A DNA stretch of 64,000 bases from Flavobacterium rivuli WB 3.3-2 = DSM 21788 (GCF_000378485.1 NZ_KB899975.1:81106-145105), one strand, 5' to 3'. Shown: positions 24,193 to 33,208, numbered from the stretch's first letter. A program made the numbers and translations. The notes: generated by a model from the sequence alone, not told the origin.

Positions 24193-26057
24193 TATCGGGT
24201 TGCTTTTAGCTGTGCCTTAGCAGCACTTACATCGTTAAGCGACGTTATAAAGGCTATAAGGTCTTTCTTCTCAGTTTCGGTAAGGTCTAAAACATCAGGA
24301 GCCAGCGTTTGATTTTTTACAGTAAAGCCCATACCCTCACCTCCGCCTTTGTTATAAAAATCTATAACATCTTCGAGGGTTTTATATGCCCCATTATGAA
24401 AGTAAGGTGCCGTTAATGCAGCGTTGCGCACTGTAGTTGTTTTAAATGATTTCTCGTAAATCCAGGCATATTCATTATATATCTGGTTATCGATCCTGCC
24501 GGTATCGGCATCAAGTGTTTTAGCTGTTGGGCTTGCCAGTACACCAAGTATCTCGCTTTCGTTCTCATTATAAAAAGGAGGCACAAGGCCCGAAAATGTT
24601 GGCGCAAAATGGCAGGTGGCACAATTTGCCTTACCCATAAAAAGGTTAAAGCCATTTTTTATCTCCTGCGAAATTGTGGTACTTTCCCCACGTATGTATT
24701 TATCAAAATCTGAATTAAACGATTTTAACGACAATACGTATGATGCCAGCGCTTTACTAAAGTTTTCGCGGGTCATTCCGTCTTTACCAAATACCGTTTT
24801 AAACTTTTTAGTATAGTCCTGATTCTCCTTAAGCTTTTTTATAATAGCCGCATAAGCCGTATTAAATTCATCTTTATTAAATATTACGTGTTCTGCCTGC
24901 TGCTCTAAAGTAAAGGCACGTAGGTCGTAAAAGTACCTGTCGGCATAAACGGCATTGAGTAATGTAGGTGCATTTCTTAAAACCGATTTACCCTGAACAT
25001 TGCTTGCCGATTTTGCCAAGCCATCGCTAAAGGCTTTTTCGGGCTGGTGGCAGGTAGCACAGCTTACTTTACCATCGTTACTTATGGTTGCATCATAAAA
25101 CAGGGTTTTGCCCAGATCGCGTAAGTCATCGGTATCTTCTTCTTTCTTTAATTCTGAAAAAAAATATGGATTTAAAAAATCTTCTGCAAAGATAGAAGTG
25201 CTGCCGGGGTTCCAGGCAATAGTCTCTTTCATGTATTCGGCATCTGCCTCATCATTAAACTTTCCCAGCTCCTTATATATAGGGTCTAAATACAATTTTA
25301 TAAAAGACAGCCTGTCGAACGCGTTAAATGTACCCGGATTTTCTAAAACCTGAATGGCTCTGCTTAAAAGAGGCAAAACTATTTTGGTATCGGCCGGTTT
25401 ATAATTTTCCTGCACATATTGCTGTATACCCTGTAACGATGCCTGCGCTTCCTGAAATGCATTAAGCGACCCGGGAGTATCAAACCCGGTAATACCCAGA
25501 GAGAGTATGCGTACTACCTGTAACCTCATGGCCGTTATGCCAAACCTACCTGCCTGTTTATTTTTATCCAGCTCTGCATACAAAGTACCGTAAGCACCAT
25601 GCAGTTTTTTTGCAAGAATGGATATCCGGCTTTTTTGATCTTTAGCTTCGTCAGAGAATACAAGTTCATCTAAAACCTGCAGCCCCACAGGATCTACAAC
25701 CTTGGGGCGCGTGCCTTCTTTTTCTATTTGCATTAAAGGTGCGCCATTAATGTTGCCCTTTAAATATTCCGGATAATGAAAGGCAAGGTAAAATTCTATC
25801 TTTTTGTAAACAACACGGGTTGCTGCCAGATTTTTTTGAAGGGAGTCGAGCGTTATCTTACCAAACTTATAATCTACCGCAGCCTGGTCTAAGGCTGCAA
25901 TGGCATTATTTAAATTAGTACTTCCTATAGCAATTATGCCCGGACTTGTATAAGCCGGATTTGAAGAGAATGAATAACAAAATAACGCAACAATAGTTAG
26001 TGCTGTAAAAAACACTATTGCCTTTATATATCTAAGGGAAATGGTAAGCCTGATCAT
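24192..26057 (-). CDS. Di-heme cytochrome-c peroxidase/MauG family protein (paralogue)
   Basis: 621 residues with the same plan as its downstream neighbour: N-terminal membrane or signal helix (AIVFFTALTIVALFCYSFSS), helical imelysin-like domain (VGLQVLDELVFSDEAKDQ), then a peroxidase domain with CATCH at 333-337 and 479-483, LRNAPTLLNAV and FHNGAYKTLEDVIDFYNKGG. It is a periplasmic haem protein that would need the cytochrome-c maturation system. The pair clearly arose by tandem duplication and has diverged well. A CAAACTTA (minus-strand TAAGTTTG) lies at 26062-26069, so close to the ATG that the message would be almost leaderless. Confidence 0.9.
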   Translation of the reverse strand: MIRLTISLRYIKAIVFFTALTIVALFCYSFSSNPAYTSPGIIAIGSTNLNNAIAALDQAAVDYKFGKITLDSLQKNLAATRVVYKKIEFYLAFHYPEYLKGNINGAPLMQIEKEGTRPKVVDPVGLQVLDELVFSDEAKDQKSRISILAKKLHGAYGTLYAELDKNKQAGRFGITAMRLQVVRILSLGITGFDTPGSLNAFQEAQASLQGIQQYVQENYKPADTKIVLPLLSRAIQVLENPGTFNAFDRLSFIKLYLDPIYKELGKFNDEADAEYMKETIAWNPGSTSIFAEDFLNPYFFSELKKEEDTDDLRDLGKTLFYDATISNDGKVSCATCHQPEKAFSDGLAKSASNVQGKSVLRNAPTLLNAVYADRYFYDLRAFTLEQQAEHVIFNKDEFNTAYAAIIKKLKENQDYTKKFKTVFGKDGMTRENFSKALASYVLSLKSFNSDFDKYIRGESTTISQEIKNGFNLFMGKANCATCHFAPTFSGLVPPFYNENESEILGVLASPTAKTLDADTGRIDNQIYNEYAWIYEKSFKTTTVRNAALTAPYFHNGAYKTLEDVIDFYNKGGGEGMGFTVKNQTLAPDVLDLTETEKKDLIAFITSLNDVSAAKAQLKATR

Positions 26058-26140
26058 CGCGCAAACTTACCCTCCTATTGCAAAAAGTGTATTAATTGCA
26101 CATTAAGAAATAGTGAAATAAACCCCGATGCCTAAAACGG

Positions 26141-27193
26141 TTAGTACGTTAATTTTTCAATTATTTGTTCGCGCTGGGCATTACTAATACCCAGTTGGTT
26201 TTTTATAAAAGCATCCATTCCGCCATAATTACTGTCTATATAATTAAAAGCTTCATTAAGGTAACGTTCATCTACCGACATAAAATTTTGTATTACCCCT
26301 ACCCCAAGGTGTGGTTTTATAACTTTAGCAATTTTTGCCTTGGTAAGCATGCGTTCTACTTTTTGCCTACGGTAATAATCTGACAGTAAATATTCGTTTA
26401 TGATAGTTTGCCTGTCTACTTTTAATATAGATAAAATTAAAGCGGTCGTAATGCCCGTACGGTCTTTACCTGCCGAACAGTGGTACAGCACGGGAGCATC
26501 AGAACTTAATATAGTTTGCAGTAATTGTTTTAATGCCGGAATATTATCGGCAACAATACCACGGTAAAACCCGGCCATAATTTGTATAGATTCCTCATCG
26601 GAAATCTCTCCATTAAGCACTTTACCGCGCATACCCGAAAGAAGGTCGCCATGATCTAATACCGATGGTGCATGTACATAGCTAACATTTGCCGGTAAAT
26701 GGTCTTCTTTGCCATCTATTTCCTGCGGCGTCCTGAGATCGAAAACTGTTTTAATCTGAAGGTCATTAAATTTATCAAACTCACTTTCCCGCAATTGAGA
26801 CAAATTATCTGACCTGAATATTCTGCCCCATTTTACCGTTTTACCCTGAGTAGTCACTAAACCGCCAACATCCCTGAAGTTTACCACATTTTTAAAGTAA
26901 ATATGGCGGTTGGCAATAATGGTAGTATCACCACTCTCTATCATATTTATGTAAGGGCGGTGGTGCTTATTTTTTATTACGGGTTCTTTACTGTTTACAT
27001 TTTTCTTTACAGTATCCTGAAGTGTAAAGGTTTCAAACTTCGCAGCATCATCATTGGTGTGCAGTGTGTAAGTGTTTTTATGGTTTTCTATGTAATTGCC
27101 TTCCTGCAACGATTTTGTATAAAAATGCTCCGGCAGCTTAGGGCTGCACGATGCAACAAGGCAAAGGTTAATAAAGTAGAAGAAAATTCTCAT
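26141..27193 (-). CDS. Lipoprotein tyrosine/serine phosphatase (Y_phosphatase3 type)
   Basis: 350 residues. A lipobox (LVASC, Cys16) predicts an envelope lipoprotein. After a linker of about 85 residues comes the phosphatase domain: NFRDVGGL near residue 105, GRIFRSDNLSQL, FDLRTPQEI, and the catalytic P-loop HCSAGKDRTG with Cys239 and Arg245. This is the DSP-like family of bacterial protein-tyrosine phosphatases (as in Mycobacterium PtpB-like proteins). Its substrate outside the cytoplasm could be a phosphopeptide, phosphoinositide or other phosphoester. It sits 83 bp upstream of the peroxidase pair on the same strand; co-transcription is possible but not evident. Confidence 0.88.
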   Translation of the reverse strand: MRIFFYFINLCLVASCSPKLPEHFYTKSLQEGNYIENHKNTYTLHTNDDAAKFETFTLQDTVKKNVNSKEPVIKNKHHRPYINMIESGDTTIIANRHIYFKNVVNFRDVGGLVTTQGKTVKWGRIFRSDNLSQLRESEFDKFNDLQIKTVFDLRTPQEIDGKEDHLPANVSYVHAPSVLDHGDLLSGMRGKVLNGEISDEESIQIMAGFYRGIVADNIPALKQLLQTILSSDAPVLYHCSAGKDRTGITTALILSILKVDRQTIINEYLLSDYYRRQKVERMLTKAKIAKVIKPHLGVGVIQNFMSVDERYLNEAFNYIDSNYGGMDAFIKNQLGISNAQREQIIEKLTY

Positions 27194-27252
27194 TAGCTAA
27201 AGATAGTAAATTGAAATATAATGACAAAGAGTTAGCATAGCTGAGGCAATTT

Positions 27253-27732
27253 TTAAGATTGCCGCAAATTATCACTGCCATTAAGTATCTGCAATAGCTC
27301 GTCTAAGAAAGCTATCTGTCGCTCGTTTACAAGTTCGACAGCTTCTGCATAATTAAACCACCCAGCTTTATCTATCTCCGGAAATGATTTCATTTTTCCC
27401 GATTTTGGCGGCCATTCCATTTCAAAGGTATTCGATACAATATCTGTAGGTTGTAAAGTACCCTCTGCGGCCCAGCAAAACACTTTTTTACCTCCTTTTT
27501 GGGTTATGGGCTGCAACTCAATAAAAACACCCGTGACGTCATGCCCGGTTTCTTCTTTAAATTCTCTTATTGCTGCTTCTAATGGTAATTCGTCTGGCAA
27601 TAATTCGCCTTTGGGCACCGTCCACCAGCCCTCATTTTTTTTAGCAAAAAACGGCCCTCCAGGATGAACGATAAAAAATTGCACCTCATCCTGAATATTT
27701 CTGTATAATAAAATCCCCGCACTCTGCTTCAT
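27253..27732 (-). CDS. NUDIX hydrolase
   Basis: About 159 residues. A perfect Nudix box GX5EX7REUXEEXGU is present (GELLPDELPLEAAI followed by REFKEETG). The N-terminal KQSAGILLYR and the later PEIDKAGWFNYAEA segment fit the family of ADP-ribose or dinucleoside polyphosphate pyrophosphatases that share the Ap4A-hydrolase look. The substrate is unknown. ATG 27732 was chosen since it sits 1 bp after the stop of the upstream 83-aa gene; ATG 27750 would overlap it. Confidence 0.9.
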   Translation of the reverse strand: MKQSAGILLYRNIQDEVQFFIVHPGGPFFAKKNEGWWTVPKGELLPDELPLEAAIREFKEETGHDVTGVFIELQPITQKGGKKVFCWAAEGTLQPTDIVSNTFEMEWPPKSGKMKSFPEIDKAGWFNYAEAVELVNERQIAFLDELLQILNGSDNLRQS

Positions 27733-27733
27733 A

Positions 27734-27985
27734 TTAAAGGTCTGCATCAAAATGTACCGGATATTTACTTAAATATTTTTCAAGTAATTTGCCCTGTTTA
27801 AAACTCAGCTTCCATAAAATTTTATTTGTCATGATATGGCACCATAGCTCTACATAAAAGTTGTCTATAGCATACAAAAGTTTTTTTACAGACCCTTCAA
27901 GGCACGCATCTATAAGTATACCTTCACCCCACAGGATCTGGTATTGTTCCTCTTCATTTAAACTTTTATATTCAGATAATTTCAT
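27734..27985 (-). CDS. Small conserved-looking protein (83 aa), unknown function
   Basis: A soluble protein beginning MKLSEYKSLNEEEQYQILWG and ending in a Lys-rich stretch. Similar short proteins (xLSEYKxLxEEEQYxxLW) are, as I recall, frequent in Flavobacteriia, but no function is known. It is coupled to the Nudix gene, which starts one base after its stop. Confidence 0.65.
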   Translation of the reverse strand: MKLSEYKSLNEEEQYQILWGEGILIDACLEGSVKKLLYAIDNFYVELWCHIMTNKILWKLSFKQGKLLEKYLSKYPVHFDADL

Positions 27986-28061
27986 ATCCTAAATTACAAA
28001 TTATTTCTAATAAACGATGAGGCAAAAAGTTAAACAATAAAGCGTGGTACCCGTTGCAAAA

Positions 28062-30356
28062 TTATTTTTTGGGTTTGCTGCCCATATAAAAAACAAGGTT
28101 ACCGCCATTTGTAATGTCGGCATGTTTAATAAATGTACTGTTTAATAACTTCCCGTTTAATTCAACCTTGCTTACATATACATTCTTTGCACTCTGATTT
28201 TTAGCAGATACAGTAAACGTCTTACCATTCTCTAACGTAAGCGTTGCCTCTTTTATTTTAGGGCTTCCAAGAGCATAAACATCACTACCCGGTGCTACAG
28301 GATAAAATCCAAGGCTGCTAAAGATGTACCAGGCACTCATCTGGCCGGTATCGTCATTTCCTCCCAGTCCATCCGGTGCGGGTTTATACATGGCATCCAT
28401 TATCATGCGTACACGCTGCTGCGTTTTATAAGGCTGCCCAACCCAATTATACAAATAGACCACGTGATGCGATGGCTCATTGCCATGCACATAATTGCCT
28501 ATAATACCATCGCGGGTAATATCCTCGGTATTTTCAAAATACTTATCGGGCAGGGTCATTGTAAAAAGGGAATCAAGATGTACGGCAAATTTTTCTTTGC
28601 CGCCGTTAAGCTGTATTAAAGCCTCAGGATCCTGCGGTACATACAGGCTGTAGTTCCAGGCATTGCCCTCTATAAAGCCCTGACCGTGGGTATCTAACGG
28701 GTCAAATTGTTTTTTAAAAGTACCGTCGCTTAATTTTGGGCGCATGTATCCTATAGTCTTATCAAATACATTATTGTAATTGGCAGATCTTTTTATGTAA
28801 TCATTGTACACTTCCTGTTTACCAAGCTTTTTTGCCATCTGGGCAATGCACCAGTCATCATAAGCATACTCTAATGTTTTAGATACCGATGAGCCATTTT
28901 TATCCTCGGGCACATAACCTAATTCTTTATAAAACTTTATACCGTCATAGTACTCAAGGTTAGACGAATTAATGCAGGCCTGTAATGCCTTATCGGTATT
29001 AAAACCTGTATTGTCCTTTGCCACAGCATCTGCAATTACAGATACCGCATGGTAGCCTATCATGCACCAGTTTTCGTTAGCATAGTGCGACCATACCGGC
29101 AATGCTTTGTGCACGCTCTGGTCATGGTGTGCCAGCATAGATTGTATCATATCGGCATTGCGCTTAGGCTGAACAATATTAAACAAAGGGTGTAGTGCCC
29201 TGTAAGTATCCCAAAGTGAAAATGTAGTATAATTTGTAAAACCTTCGGCTTTATGAATATTCTGGTCAAGCCCTTTATAACTGCCATCAATATCCATATA
29301 TACTGTAGGGTTTATAAAGGCATGGTATAAGGCAGTGTAAAAATTAACCTTATCTGCCTCGTTAATGGTTTCTACTTTCACTTTATCCAGTTCTTTTTCC
29401 CAAAGTTGCTGCCCATCACGTTTTGTTTTTTCAAAATCCCAATGGGGTATTTCCTGTTTCATATTGGCTAAGGCACCAGCAGTACTTACAGGTGATAATG
29501 CCATTTTTATCATAATTGCCTCTCCCTCTTTTGTATCAAAATCAAAATACATTTTAAGGTTTTTGCCGGCGGCTTCAGGAAAGTTTTTTGTTTCGTCAAA
29601 CCTTCGCCAGAAGCCCTTGTAAATATTATCGGCATCATATTTTTGTACACCGTAATTTTTTATCGGTTTAGAAAAAGCCATTGCAAAATATACCGTCCGC
29701 GTGCGCGCCCACCCCTGTGTTTGCCGGTATCCGGTAATAAGGGTATCATTCTCTACGCGCACAAAAGTCCAAACGTTTTTTTCTTTATGATTATAAATAC
29801 CGGCCATTAAGTCGAGTATAATATGGCTGTCTGATGATTTTGGGAACGTGTATTTATGAAACCCTACGCGTTGGCTTGTGGTAAGCTCTGCAACTATATT
29901 ATGGTCGTCCAGTTTTACTTTATAATAATTAGCCTGTGCAACTTCGTTAGCATGAGAGAAAGCAGACCGGTAACCTGATTGTGGGTTGGCCGCCGTACCC
30001 GGATTAAGTTGTAAAGTACCGGTGGTTGGCATTATAAGAAAATCTCCCAGGTCTGAATGGCCTGTACCGCTAAAGTGGGTATGGCTAAAGCCTACTATGG
30101 TTTTGTCGTCATACTGGTAACCCGCACAGTATTTATACACTTCGCCATTATATTTCTTATTCAGTTCATAAGCAATAGTATCGGTTTCAGGGCTAAGCTG
30201 TACCGACCCAAAGGGTATGGTAGCACCAGGAAAGGTGTGACCCATGCGCTGTGTGCCTATCATAGGGTTTATATACTCGTAATTTTTTTTAGGTGCTTTT
30301 TGCGAATAGCACATTGCAGATATAAGAAATAGTAATGCAAGTAACCCTGTTTTCAT
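28062..30356 (-). CDS. GH92 family alpha-mannosidase, exported
   Basis: 764 residues with a signal peptide (TGLLALLFLISAMCYSQ). GH92 enzymes are calcium-dependent exo-alpha-mannosidases that trim mannose from N-glycans or mannans. Family features: NPMIGTQRMGHTFPGATIPF near the start, the GFSHTHFSGTGHSDLGDF segment, HYANENWCMIGYHA, and the catalytic-region GNDDTGQMSAWYIFSSLGFY late in the protein, followed by a small beta domain. Length is normal for the family. There is no SusC/D pair beside it, so it is not part of a classical polysaccharide-utilisation locus in this window. Confidence 0.93.
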   Translation of the reverse strand: MKTGLLALLFLISAMCYSQKAPKKNYEYINPMIGTQRMGHTFPGATIPFGSVQLSPETDTIAYELNKKYNGEVYKYCAGYQYDDKTIVGFSHTHFSGTGHSDLGDFLIMPTTGTLQLNPGTAANPQSGYRSAFSHANEVAQANYYKVKLDDHNIVAELTTSQRVGFHKYTFPKSSDSHIILDLMAGIYNHKEKNVWTFVRVENDTLITGYRQTQGWARTRTVYFAMAFSKPIKNYGVQKYDADNIYKGFWRRFDETKNFPEAAGKNLKMYFDFDTKEGEAIMIKMALSPVSTAGALANMKQEIPHWDFEKTKRDGQQLWEKELDKVKVETINEADKVNFYTALYHAFINPTVYMDIDGSYKGLDQNIHKAEGFTNYTTFSLWDTYRALHPLFNIVQPKRNADMIQSMLAHHDQSVHKALPVWSHYANENWCMIGYHAVSVIADAVAKDNTGFNTDKALQACINSSNLEYYDGIKFYKELGYVPEDKNGSSVSKTLEYAYDDWCIAQMAKKLGKQEVYNDYIKRSANYNNVFDKTIGYMRPKLSDGTFKKQFDPLDTHGQGFIEGNAWNYSLYVPQDPEALIQLNGGKEKFAVHLDSLFTMTLPDKYFENTEDITRDGIIGNYVHGNEPSHHVVYLYNWVGQPYKTQQRVRMIMDAMYKPAPDGLGGNDDTGQMSAWYIFSSLGFYPVAPGSDVYALGSPKIKEATLTLENGKTFTVSAKNQSAKNVYVSKVELNGKLLNSTFIKHADITNGGNLVFYMGSKPKK

Positions 30357-30417
30357 CGTTTTGTGTTTATTACCATTAGCTTATAAAAATACTATTATGC
30401 AAAATGCTGTGCAACAC

Positions 30418-30448
30418 AAAAAAACCTCCCAAAATTAACTGAGAGGTT
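30418..30448 (-). terminator. Rho-independent terminator after the YceI gene
   Basis: Stem AACCTC / GAGGTT (30423-30448), read on the minus strand into TTTTTTT. It lies about 50 bp after the YceI stop codon. Confidence 0.65.
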
Positions 30449-30496
30449 ACGGTTTTTATTTCTATACTGTGTGTTCTAAAAGTGAGAAGTACTGTA

Positions 30497-31036
30497 TTAT
30501 TTGATATCGTTTGTAAACTGTATATTAGCATGCAGTTTAATGTCTTCGCCAAGTACAAGGCCGCCGGCTTCTGTTACATCGCTGGCATGAATATCAAAAT
30601 CGTTACGGTTTATAATACCATTTATTTCAAAACCAGCCCTCATAATTCCAAAGCCATCTTTAGCCTCACCGCCAAAAAGCACATTAAAAGTTACCTCTTT
30701 AGTAATTCCTTTTACGGTAAGCTGCCCCGTGAGTTTGTAATCGTCTCCTTCAAGATGCTCAAAATCGGTAGATTTAAATTCTATTTGCGGGAACGCATCA
30801 GCATTAAAAAAATCAGGCGATTTTAAATGCTCATCCCTGTCACGGTTGTTGGTATCTATACTATAAACATCTATAAGTAATGAAAATACCGAATTGGTAA
30901 AATTGTCGTGCTGTGGTGTTGTTAACGTACCCGAAAACACATTAAAAGAACCTCTTACGTTAGATATTACCAAATGTTTAATATTAAAACCTATATCTGA
31001 ATGGGCAGGATCGAGTGTCCAGTTTCTTGTAGCCAT
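30497..31036 (-). CDS. YceI family polyisoprenoid-binding-like protein
   Basis: 179 residues of a lipocalin-like beta-barrel. Features: W(T)LDPAHSDIGFNIKHLVIS at the start, RDEHLKSPDFFNADAFPQI in the middle and LTVKGITKEVTFNV; these are YceI hallmarks. YceI proteins bind isoprenoid lipids or amides. There is no signal peptide (it starts MATRNWTLDP), so this version is probably cytosolic. It is monocistronic. Confidence 0.92.
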   Translation of the reverse strand: MATRNWTLDPAHSDIGFNIKHLVISNVRGSFNVFSGTLTTPQHDNFTNSVFSLLIDVYSIDTNNRDRDEHLKSPDFFNADAFPQIEFKSTDFEHLEGDDYKLTGQLTVKGITKEVTFNVLFGGEAKDGFGIMRAGFEINGIINRNDFDIHASDVTEAGGLVLGEDIKLHANIQFTNDIK

Positions 31037-31354
31037 AAAATTTATATTACTTTAAAAATTGTTCAATGTGGCACAAAAGCATTTTGCAAATTATTTTATA
31101 AGGAAACACTTATTAAGCCTCTACTAAATTAGGCACAATAAGCCTTTTAAGCACTGGCTTTTACGTGAATTATTTGTTAAAATTATTAAGCACTATATGT
31201 GTTCTAAATTAAAAAAGTGAGCAATGGCGGGCACTTAGAGGCATTACTGACAACTTGTATAACATTTTATATTAAAGGCTTTGTTAATTAGCTAACAATG
31301 AATGCGTAGTACTTACGAACTTTACATTATACACAACCTAATACACTAAATGTC
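31037..31354. other. Divergent intergenic region, YceI / hydrophilic proteins
   Basis: 318 bp, AT-rich, between a minus-strand and a plus-strand unit. I see no clean TAnnTTTG element in either orientation and no repeat. It presumably carries both promoters in non-canonical form, possibly for an alternative sigma factor. Confidence 0.4.
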
Positions 31355-31543
31355 ATGGCATCAGGAAAACAAACACCGGCACCAAAAACCGACAGCGCTA
31401 AACCACTACACAAGCAGGACACCCCCGAACTTAAAAAGAATGTGGCTAAAGCCGAAGAGGGAACTGACGCTAAAGTAACCGCCACAAAAACGCCGCAAAA
31501 AATTCAGGATGGAAATACATCTGAAAAGAAACGGGAATATTAA
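31355..31543 (+). CDS. Small disordered Lys/Thr/Pro-rich protein (62 aa)
   Basis: A hydrophilic sequence with no hydrophobic core: Ala, Lys, Thr, Pro and Asp dominate (KQTPAPKTDSAKPLHKQD near the N-terminus). It is predicted to be intrinsically disordered. It precedes a second disordered protein by 20 bp and shares a terminator with it. No family was recognised; a stress-protein or hydrophilin role is a guess from composition. Confidence 0.55.
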   Translation: MASGKQTPAPKTDSAKPLHKQDTPELKKNVAKAEEGTDAKVTATKTPQKIQDGNTSEKKREY

Positions 31544-31563
31544 ACTGTGTAATACGTAATAAC

Positions 31564-32010
31564 ATGCAACCAGGTATAAACAATGACACTTTTAGCGAGA
31601 ATAACTCAGATGATCCGCGTAGCGGAACACAACGCAATGCGAGCGAAAATGAGAAAAGCGTTACCAACAACAACGTTAGCAATAAACAGGATCAGGATCA
31701 TGAAAATAGAGTAAATGATGTTTCTGATAACGATAAAGTAAAGAACAGTTGGGATGCCGAATCTAAAACCTACAACCAGAATGAAGATTCATGGAAAGAG
31801 GATAAAGATAAAAATGCTGCCACATCTAACGAAGGTACTGAAAACAACAACTGGGATGCTAATGACCAAACGCAACGCACAGGCGCTCATGATTTTCATG
31901 ACGATGAAACCCGGGAAGCATCTGCAGATGATTATATAGATAGTGACCGTGAAACGTATAACAGGAACAATAGCCGCTTTAGGTGGAGTGAACCTGAAGA
32001 CGAAGAATAG
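31564..32010 (+). CDS. Disordered Asn/Asp/Glu-rich hydrophilic protein (148 aa)
   Basis: Nearly every residue is polar or charged, with few aliphatic residues; repeated NSWDAES / NNWDAND / EDSWKEDKD motifs recur roughly every 25-45 residues. The protein is strongly acidic and would be disordered, like hydrophilins or desiccation-type proteins. Second gene of a two-gene unit ending at a strong terminator. No signal peptide. Function unknown. Confidence 0.65.
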   Translation: MQPGINNDTFSENNSDDPRSGTQRNASENEKSVTNNNVSNKQDQDHENRVNDVSDNDKVKNSWDAESKTYNQNEDSWKEDKDKNAATSNEGTENNNWDANDQTQRTGAHDFHDDETREASADDYIDSDRETYNRNNSRFRWSEPEDEE

Positions 32011-32053
32011 AGTTAGACGTACGAATCTCTGATTCCGAACCTAATTCGCAATG

Positions 32054-32090
32054 AGTGGGATAGTAATTATTTGCTATCCCACTTTTATTT
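32054..32090 (+). terminator. Rho-independent terminator of the disordered-protein pair
   Basis: Stem AGTGGGATAG / CTATCCCACT with a 10-nt loop (AATTATT core), followed by TTTATTTTTT. Confidence 0.85.
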
Positions 32091-32131
32091 TTTACCGTTA
32101 CAATATATTGTTTTAGGGTATTAGTGCAGCT

Positions 32132-32163
32132 GGTTCCCCTCTTGAGAGGGGTTAGGGGTGTGT
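32132..32163. repeat. Dispersed 31-bp repeat, copy 1
   Basis: Contains CCCCTCTTGAGAGGGG (a palindromic core) followed by TTAGGGGTGTGT. An inverted copy, identical over about 31 bp, lies at 56612-56642. It sits in the spacer before the DUF6526 stop. Confidence 0.75.
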
Positions 32164-32194
32164 GAATCAATATTAAATCTCTTAGTTCAATAAA

Positions 32195-32635
32195 CTACAC
32201 CCTTCTATGATCCGGTTTCCAGTTTATAATAGCTTTTTTAATAGCATCGCCCGATAGGTTTTCTTTTAAAGCACGGTCGGCAAGGGCCGGTAATTCATCG
32301 TCCGGAGCAAAACGCAGGGCAAATAACTGCCCGTCGGTAAGCTGGTCTTCAATAGGTTCAAAACGTTTGCCTGTGGTTACAAAATAACGGTACCGCAGTT
32401 CCTGCAATACCAATCGGTTTTGCAGGGTGAGCGCATAATGCTGGCGCAGCATAAAAGCAACCCATGTAAGGCATGCAAAGCCAATACCCACAGCTATCCA
32501 TAAATAGCGGTTAGAGCCATGCTCGTAATAAGCATGCATGCCACACAGCCCCATAAGCACCAGCATAACAGGGTAAAAAATAAAATGATGCGGCGGGTAC
32601 CAGCGTATGTGGTTCTTGTAGTTTTGCTCTTTCAT
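32195..32635 (-). CDS. DUF6526 family membrane protein
   Basis: 146 residues beginning KEQNYKNHIRWYPPHHFIFY, the family signature, with two membrane helices (about 18-36 and 47-63) and a soluble C-terminal part (LQELRYRYFVTTGKRFEPIE). The family is widespread in Bacteroidota and has no known function. Its start is 10 bp after the stop of the YdeI-like gene, so they are likely co-transcribed. Confidence 0.8.
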   Translation of the reverse strand: MKEQNYKNHIRWYPPHHFIFYPVMLVLMGLCGMHAYYEHGSNRYLWIAVGIGFACLTWVAFMLRQHYALTLQNRLVLQELRYRYFVTTGKRFEPIEDQLTDGQLFALRFAPDDELPALADRALKENLSGDAIKKAIINWKPDHRRV

Positions 32636-32644
32636 ATTGTAGAT

Positions 32645-33208
32645 TTAATTTTTAAGGCGTTCTCCGTTTGCACTGGCAGCAACCAGTTTTTCAAACCGTG
32701 ACCGTATTGTTTTTTCCTGTTTTGCAGTTATAATAATATGTATCACTGCTTTTTTATAAGAAGGCGCCTGCTTTATAAAATATTCCCAGGCGGCAGTATT
32801 GGCTTTAAATTCGGTTTCAAGATCCGGTGGCAGCACCGCCTCTTCAGTACGCTCGTGTGAGTAAATTTTAGATTTTGCTTCGGTACGCTTTGCAAAAGCA
32901 GCAAGCCCGGCAGGCTGCATAAGTCCCTCCTTTTGTAATTGCTCCATTTTATCAATATTTACTGCACTCCAAATACTTACAGGCTTTCTTGGTGTAAAAC
33001 GTATGGTATAACTGTCTTCACTAAACGATTTCCGCACACCGTCTATCCATCCGTAGCATAATGCCTGATTGACCGATTGTGGCCATGTAATGCTTGCCTT
33101 ACCACTGTTTGTTTTATAAAAACCTACAAGCAGCTCGGTTTCTTTAGTGTGGTTTTTATCAAGCCACTCACGAAAATCGGTTTCGGTAGCAAAGAAGGTT
33201 GGTTTCAT
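32645..33208 (-). CDS. YdeI/OmpD-associated family protein
   Basis: 187 residues from ATG 33208; a longer frame from 33253 would add 15 codons without conserved content. Family features: FREWLDKNHTKETELLVGFY, TWPQSVNQALCYGWIDGVRK and FTPRKPVSIWSAVN near the middle, then the C-terminal YdeI helix pair with EYFIKQAPSYKKAVIHIIIT. YdeI-like proteins are linked to resistance to cationic peptides or polymyxin in enterobacteria, but the bacteroidete versions are uncharacterised. It precedes DUF6526 by 10 bp. Confidence 0.85.
   Translation of the reverse strand: MKPTFFATETDFREWLDKNHTKETELLVGFYKTNSGKASITWPQSVNQALCYGWIDGVRKSFSEDSYTIRFTPRKPVSIWSAVNIDKMEQLQKEGLMQPAGLAAFAKRTEAKSKIYSHERTEEAVLPPDLETEFKANTAAWEYFIKQAPSYKKAVIHIIITAKQEKTIRSRFEKLVAASANGERLKN

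Noticed and set aside
28062..30356. Polysaccharide-utilisation locus around GH92
   Set aside because: No SusC/SusD pair or other glycoside hydrolases next to it.
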